NCBI GenBank assembly: GCA_964613675.1
Contig: CAZTIH010000012.1
Coordinates: 1-33,309, forward strand
Length of the DNA stretch: 33,309 bases
Reading direction: 5' to 3'
From: DAIUCA01 sp964613675
GTDB taxonomy: Bacteria > Pseudomonadota > Gammaproteobacteria > Competibacterales > Competibacteraceae
Of this stretch, positions 31,051 through 33,309 are shown one piece after another. Positions within the stretch are counted from its first letter, which is position 1, and each line of letters opens with the position of its first letter. Below the pieces are notes generated by a model that worked only from the letters and a program-made list of their open reading frames with translations, searched no databases and was not told where the DNA came from. The position numbers and the translations under genes were made by a program.

Positions 31051-33120
31051 ATGCAAACCGTTTACTTGTGGTTGGTATTATTTCCCCTGATTGGCGCCAT
31101 TGTCGCGGGGTTATTTGGTAAAGCCATTGGTCGTCAAGCTGCCCATTGGGTCACGACGATTGGCGTTGGTGCCTCGTGCTTATTATCGCTCGTCGTCTTC
31201 AATTACCTGGTCTTTCAGAACGGTGAACCTTTCAATGGTACGGTGTACACCTGGGCGATCGTCGGCGATTTGCGGATGGAAGTTGGCTTTCTGGTCGACC
31301 GATTGACGGCGGTAATGCTGATTGTCGTTACTTTCGTATCTCTGATGGTTCACATCTACACCATCGGTTACATGAAGGGAGAAGAGGGTTATCAGAAGTT
31401 CTTTAGCTACATTTCTCTATTCACCTTCTCGATGTTGATGTTGGTAATGTCCAACAATCTGCTACAGCTTTTCTTCGGTTGGGAGGCGGTGGGGCTAGTC
31501 TCTTATCTGCTCATCGGTTTTTATCATCGGAAAGAAAGTGCGATTCACGCCAACTTAAAGGCTTTTCTCGTTAACCGTGTAGGTGATTTTGGATTCATTT
31601 TAGGGATTGCGGCGGCCGTATTTGCCTTTGGAACCCTTGATTACGCTGAACTTTTCGAGAAAGCCAAGGCCATTGCAGGCCCAGACATTATCCAAGAGCA
31701 TCATCACGACCATCACAGCGCGGTGAGTTCTGCAGGAGCGTTCTTAAAAACCGCAGATAGCCATTCTGAACCGCAGGTTGAATCTCATAACGACTTTGCA
31801 GAACCTATTGAATTACCGACCATTTTAAGCGGTGTTGATACAATCACACTGATTTGTCTACTCATGTTTGTAGGCGCGATGGGAAAATCTGCTCAGGTAC
31901 CATTGCATGTCTGGTTACCCGATTCGATGGAAGGTCCAACGCCGATTTCAGCCCTGATTCACGCCGCGACGATGGTCACCGCTGGGATTTTCATGGTGGC
32001 GCGGATGTCGCCGCTTTACGAACTTTCTGATACGGCGCTGAGTTTTATTCTGATTATTGGTTCAATCACGGCGTTGTTTATGGGATTTTTGGGAATTATT
32101 CAGAATGACATCAAGCGAGTCGTTGCGTATTCGACGCTTTCGCAGTTGGGGTATATGACAATGGCATTGGGCGCGTCGGCTTACTCAGCCGCGATTTTCC
32201 ATCTAATGACCCATGCTTTCTTCAAAGCATTACTCTTCCTTGCAGCGGGATCGGTCATTATGGCCATGCACCACGAACAGGATATCCGTAAAATGGGCAA
32301 TTTGCGGAAATATTTGCCTATTACCTGGATTTGCTTCCTAATCGGCTCATTGGCACTTATGGGATTACCGGGATCGTCGGGTTTTTACTCCAAAGATGCG
32401 ATTATTGAAGCGGAACATTACTCACACCTATGGGGTGCGGGTTTTGCCTACTTTTGCGCATTAGCGGGCGTATTTGTGACCGCTTTCTATTCAACTCGGG
32501 TTTATTGGCTCGTTTTCCATACCCATGAGCGCTTTGACGATCATACCCGTCATCATCTCCATGAATCCCCGGCAGTTGTGACAATCCCCCTCGTCTTACT
32601 TGCGATTCCTTCTGTGGTAGTGGGCTACATGACGGTGGAATGGATGGTATTTGGTGATTTTTTCAAAGACGCAATTTATGTGCGCTCAACTCACGATGTT
32701 TTACCTGAAATGCGTCACCATTTCCACGGTCCGCTGGATTTTGCCTTACATGGTTTAATTACCTTACCATTTTGGTTAGCAGTGGGAGGTGCCGTGAGCG
32801 CTTGGTATCTCTACGAAAAACGCCCAGATCTCCCCGAAAAAATCCGAGAACGCTTTAGCGGCTTACACGCCTTACTCGAACGGAAATATGGTTTTGATGA
32901 CTTCAATCAGGCTGTTTTCGCAGCTGGCAGCGTGAAAATAGGGCGTGGTCTTTGGAAATACGCTGACGCAGGATTGATCGACGGCATCATTGTCAATGGC
33001 AGCGCCAAGGTTGTGGGTTGGTCGGCGGGAATCGTGCGACACCTCCAGTCCGGGCTTTTGTTTCACTACGCGTTTGCCATGATCGTCGGCTTACTCGTTC
33101 TTCTCGCTTTCGTCGTGTAA
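31051..33120 (+). CDS. nuoL: NADH-quinone oxidoreductase subunit L
   Basis: A 689-residue antiporter-like proton-pumping subunit with about sixteen helices. Conserved parts include FFGWEAVGLVSYLLIGFY, the channel Lys in GAMGKSAQVPLHVW, PTPISALIHAATMVTAG, and the Lys/His-containing IKRVVAYSTLSQLGYM and MTHAFFKALLFL. Between TLDYAELFEKA and the GVDTITLICLL helix lies an extended polar loop of about 60 residues that begins with EHHHDHH (from residue 216). The ATG lies three bases after the nuoK stop. Confidence 0.95.
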   Translation: MQTVYLWLVLFPLIGAIVAGLFGKAIGRQAAHWVTTIGVGASCLLSLVVFNYLVFQNGEPFNGTVYTWAIVGDLRMEVGFLVDRLTAVMLIVVTFVSLMVHIYTIGYMKGEEGYQKFFSYISLFTFSMLMLVMSNNLLQLFFGWEAVGLVSYLLIGFYHRKESAIHANLKAFLVNRVGDFGFILGIAAAVFAFGTLDYAELFEKAKAIAGPDIIQEHHHDHHSAVSSAGAFLKTADSHSEPQVESHNDFAEPIELPTILSGVDTITLICLLMFVGAMGKSAQVPLHVWLPDSMEGPTPISALIHAATMVTAGIFMVARMSPLYELSDTALSFILIIGSITALFMGFLGIIQNDIKRVVAYSTLSQLGYMTMALGASAYSAAIFHLMTHAFFKALLFLAAGSVIMAMHHEQDIRKMGNLRKYLPITWICFLIGSLALMGLPGSSGFYSKDAIIEAEHYSHLWGAGFAYFCALAGVFVTAFYSTRVYWLVFHTHERFDDHTRHHLHESPAVVTIPLVLLAIPSVVVGYMTVEWMVFGDFFKDAIYVRSTHDVLPEMRHHFHGPLDFALHGLITLPFWLAVGGAVSAWYLYEKRPDLPEKIRERFSGLHALLERKYGFDDFNQAVFAAGSVKIGRGLWKYADAGLIDGIIVNGSAKVVGWSAGIVRHLQSGLLFHYAFAMIVGLLVLLAFVV

Positions 33121-33131
33121 GGAGTCGCCTA

Positions 33132-33251
33132 ATGCTTGATATGCCTTGGTTAAGTTTAGCTATTTGGATTCCGATCATTGGCGGGCTAATGGTGCTATTT
33201 GTCGGTGATCGAGAAGCGGAAAATGCCAAAAAACTAGCATGCAGTCTGTGA
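33132..33251 (+). CDS. nuoM: NADH-quinone oxidoreductase subunit M, N-terminal part only (frame closes)
   Basis: The first about 35 codons are clear NuoM: MLDMPWLSLAIWIPIIGG, then FVGDREAENAKKLA. AAGGAG lies six bases before the ATG, and it follows nuoL by 11 bases. After KKLA the frame reads CSL and stops at 33249-33251, whereas NuoM normally continues for about 500 residues. The bases from about 33237 to the window end do not resemble NuoM in any frame. This is either a true disruption or a chimeric or low-quality end. Confidence 0.7.
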   Translation: MLDMPWLSLAIWIPIIGGLMVLFVGDREAENAKKLACSL

Positions 33252-33309
33252 GCAAATTCGGTTCCAACTACTCGATGCTGGGCAGTAAGGTCGTCCTGGA
33301 CGAGAGCGT

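Noticed and set aside
1..33309. CRISPR arrays, insertion sequences, integrases or prophage genes
   Set aside because: No spaced direct repeats, transposase or recombinase motifs were found by reading both strands; the only hint of transfer is the tRNA-like relic.

Overview
The window reads as about 33 kb of a gammaproteobacterial chromosome of intermediate G+C. The evidence is a ygfB-ubiH pair, class 2 (quinone-dependent) dihydroorotate dehydrogenase, a split nuoC/nuoD complex I operon and a ynjBCD-type transporter. I cannot name a genus from sequence alone. Most of the window is ordinary core genome. The accessory-looking part is about 13.1-17.4 kb.

Left arm (1-12,993). A histone-deacetylase-family amidohydrolase is divergent from a run of L,D-transpeptidase, APH-fold small-molecule kinase and ynjB-ynjC-ynjD ABC transporter. 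Convergent to these is pyrD. Next come a DUF547 protein and, convergent to it, fpg (mutM). Directly upstream of fpg are the decayed remains of an endonuclease V gene (nfi). Divergent from that relic is dgcN-dgcA, which fits the D-glutamate pathway (N-acetylation, then racemisation). ygfB and ubiH follow without the usual pepP.

Accessory module (about 13,115-17,396, minus strand). Three tightly spaced genes form one likely transcript: a dynamin-like large GTPase, a small P-loop GTPase with a DFPGEW switch, and a third protein I do not recognise. The third gene contains a run of twelve A on its coding strand. Loss of one A opens a 64-codon alternative C-terminus, so it is frameshifted, mis-assembled or read by transcriptional slippage. 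A degenerate tRNA-Pro(UGG)-like sequence lies just upstream of the module. This is the best candidate for an undescribed (possibly defence or stress) system.

Polyamine block (17,648-21,134, minus). speD, speE and a fold-III ornithine/lysine decarboxylase overlap or abut and should make putrescine and spermidine. A PuuD-like class I amidotransferase/hydrolase lies upstream on the same strand.

Right arm (21,315-end, plus). A sigma70-like promoter with a perfect inverted repeat in its spacer precedes nuoA-B-C-D-E-F-G-H-I-J-K-L and the start of nuoM, encoding the proton-pumping NADH:ubiquinone oxidoreductase. A terminator-like hairpin interrupts the operon between nuoJ and nuoK. NuoL has a His-rich loop. 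The nuoM frame closes after 39 codons about 60 bases from the window edge, which may be a real break or a chimeric end.
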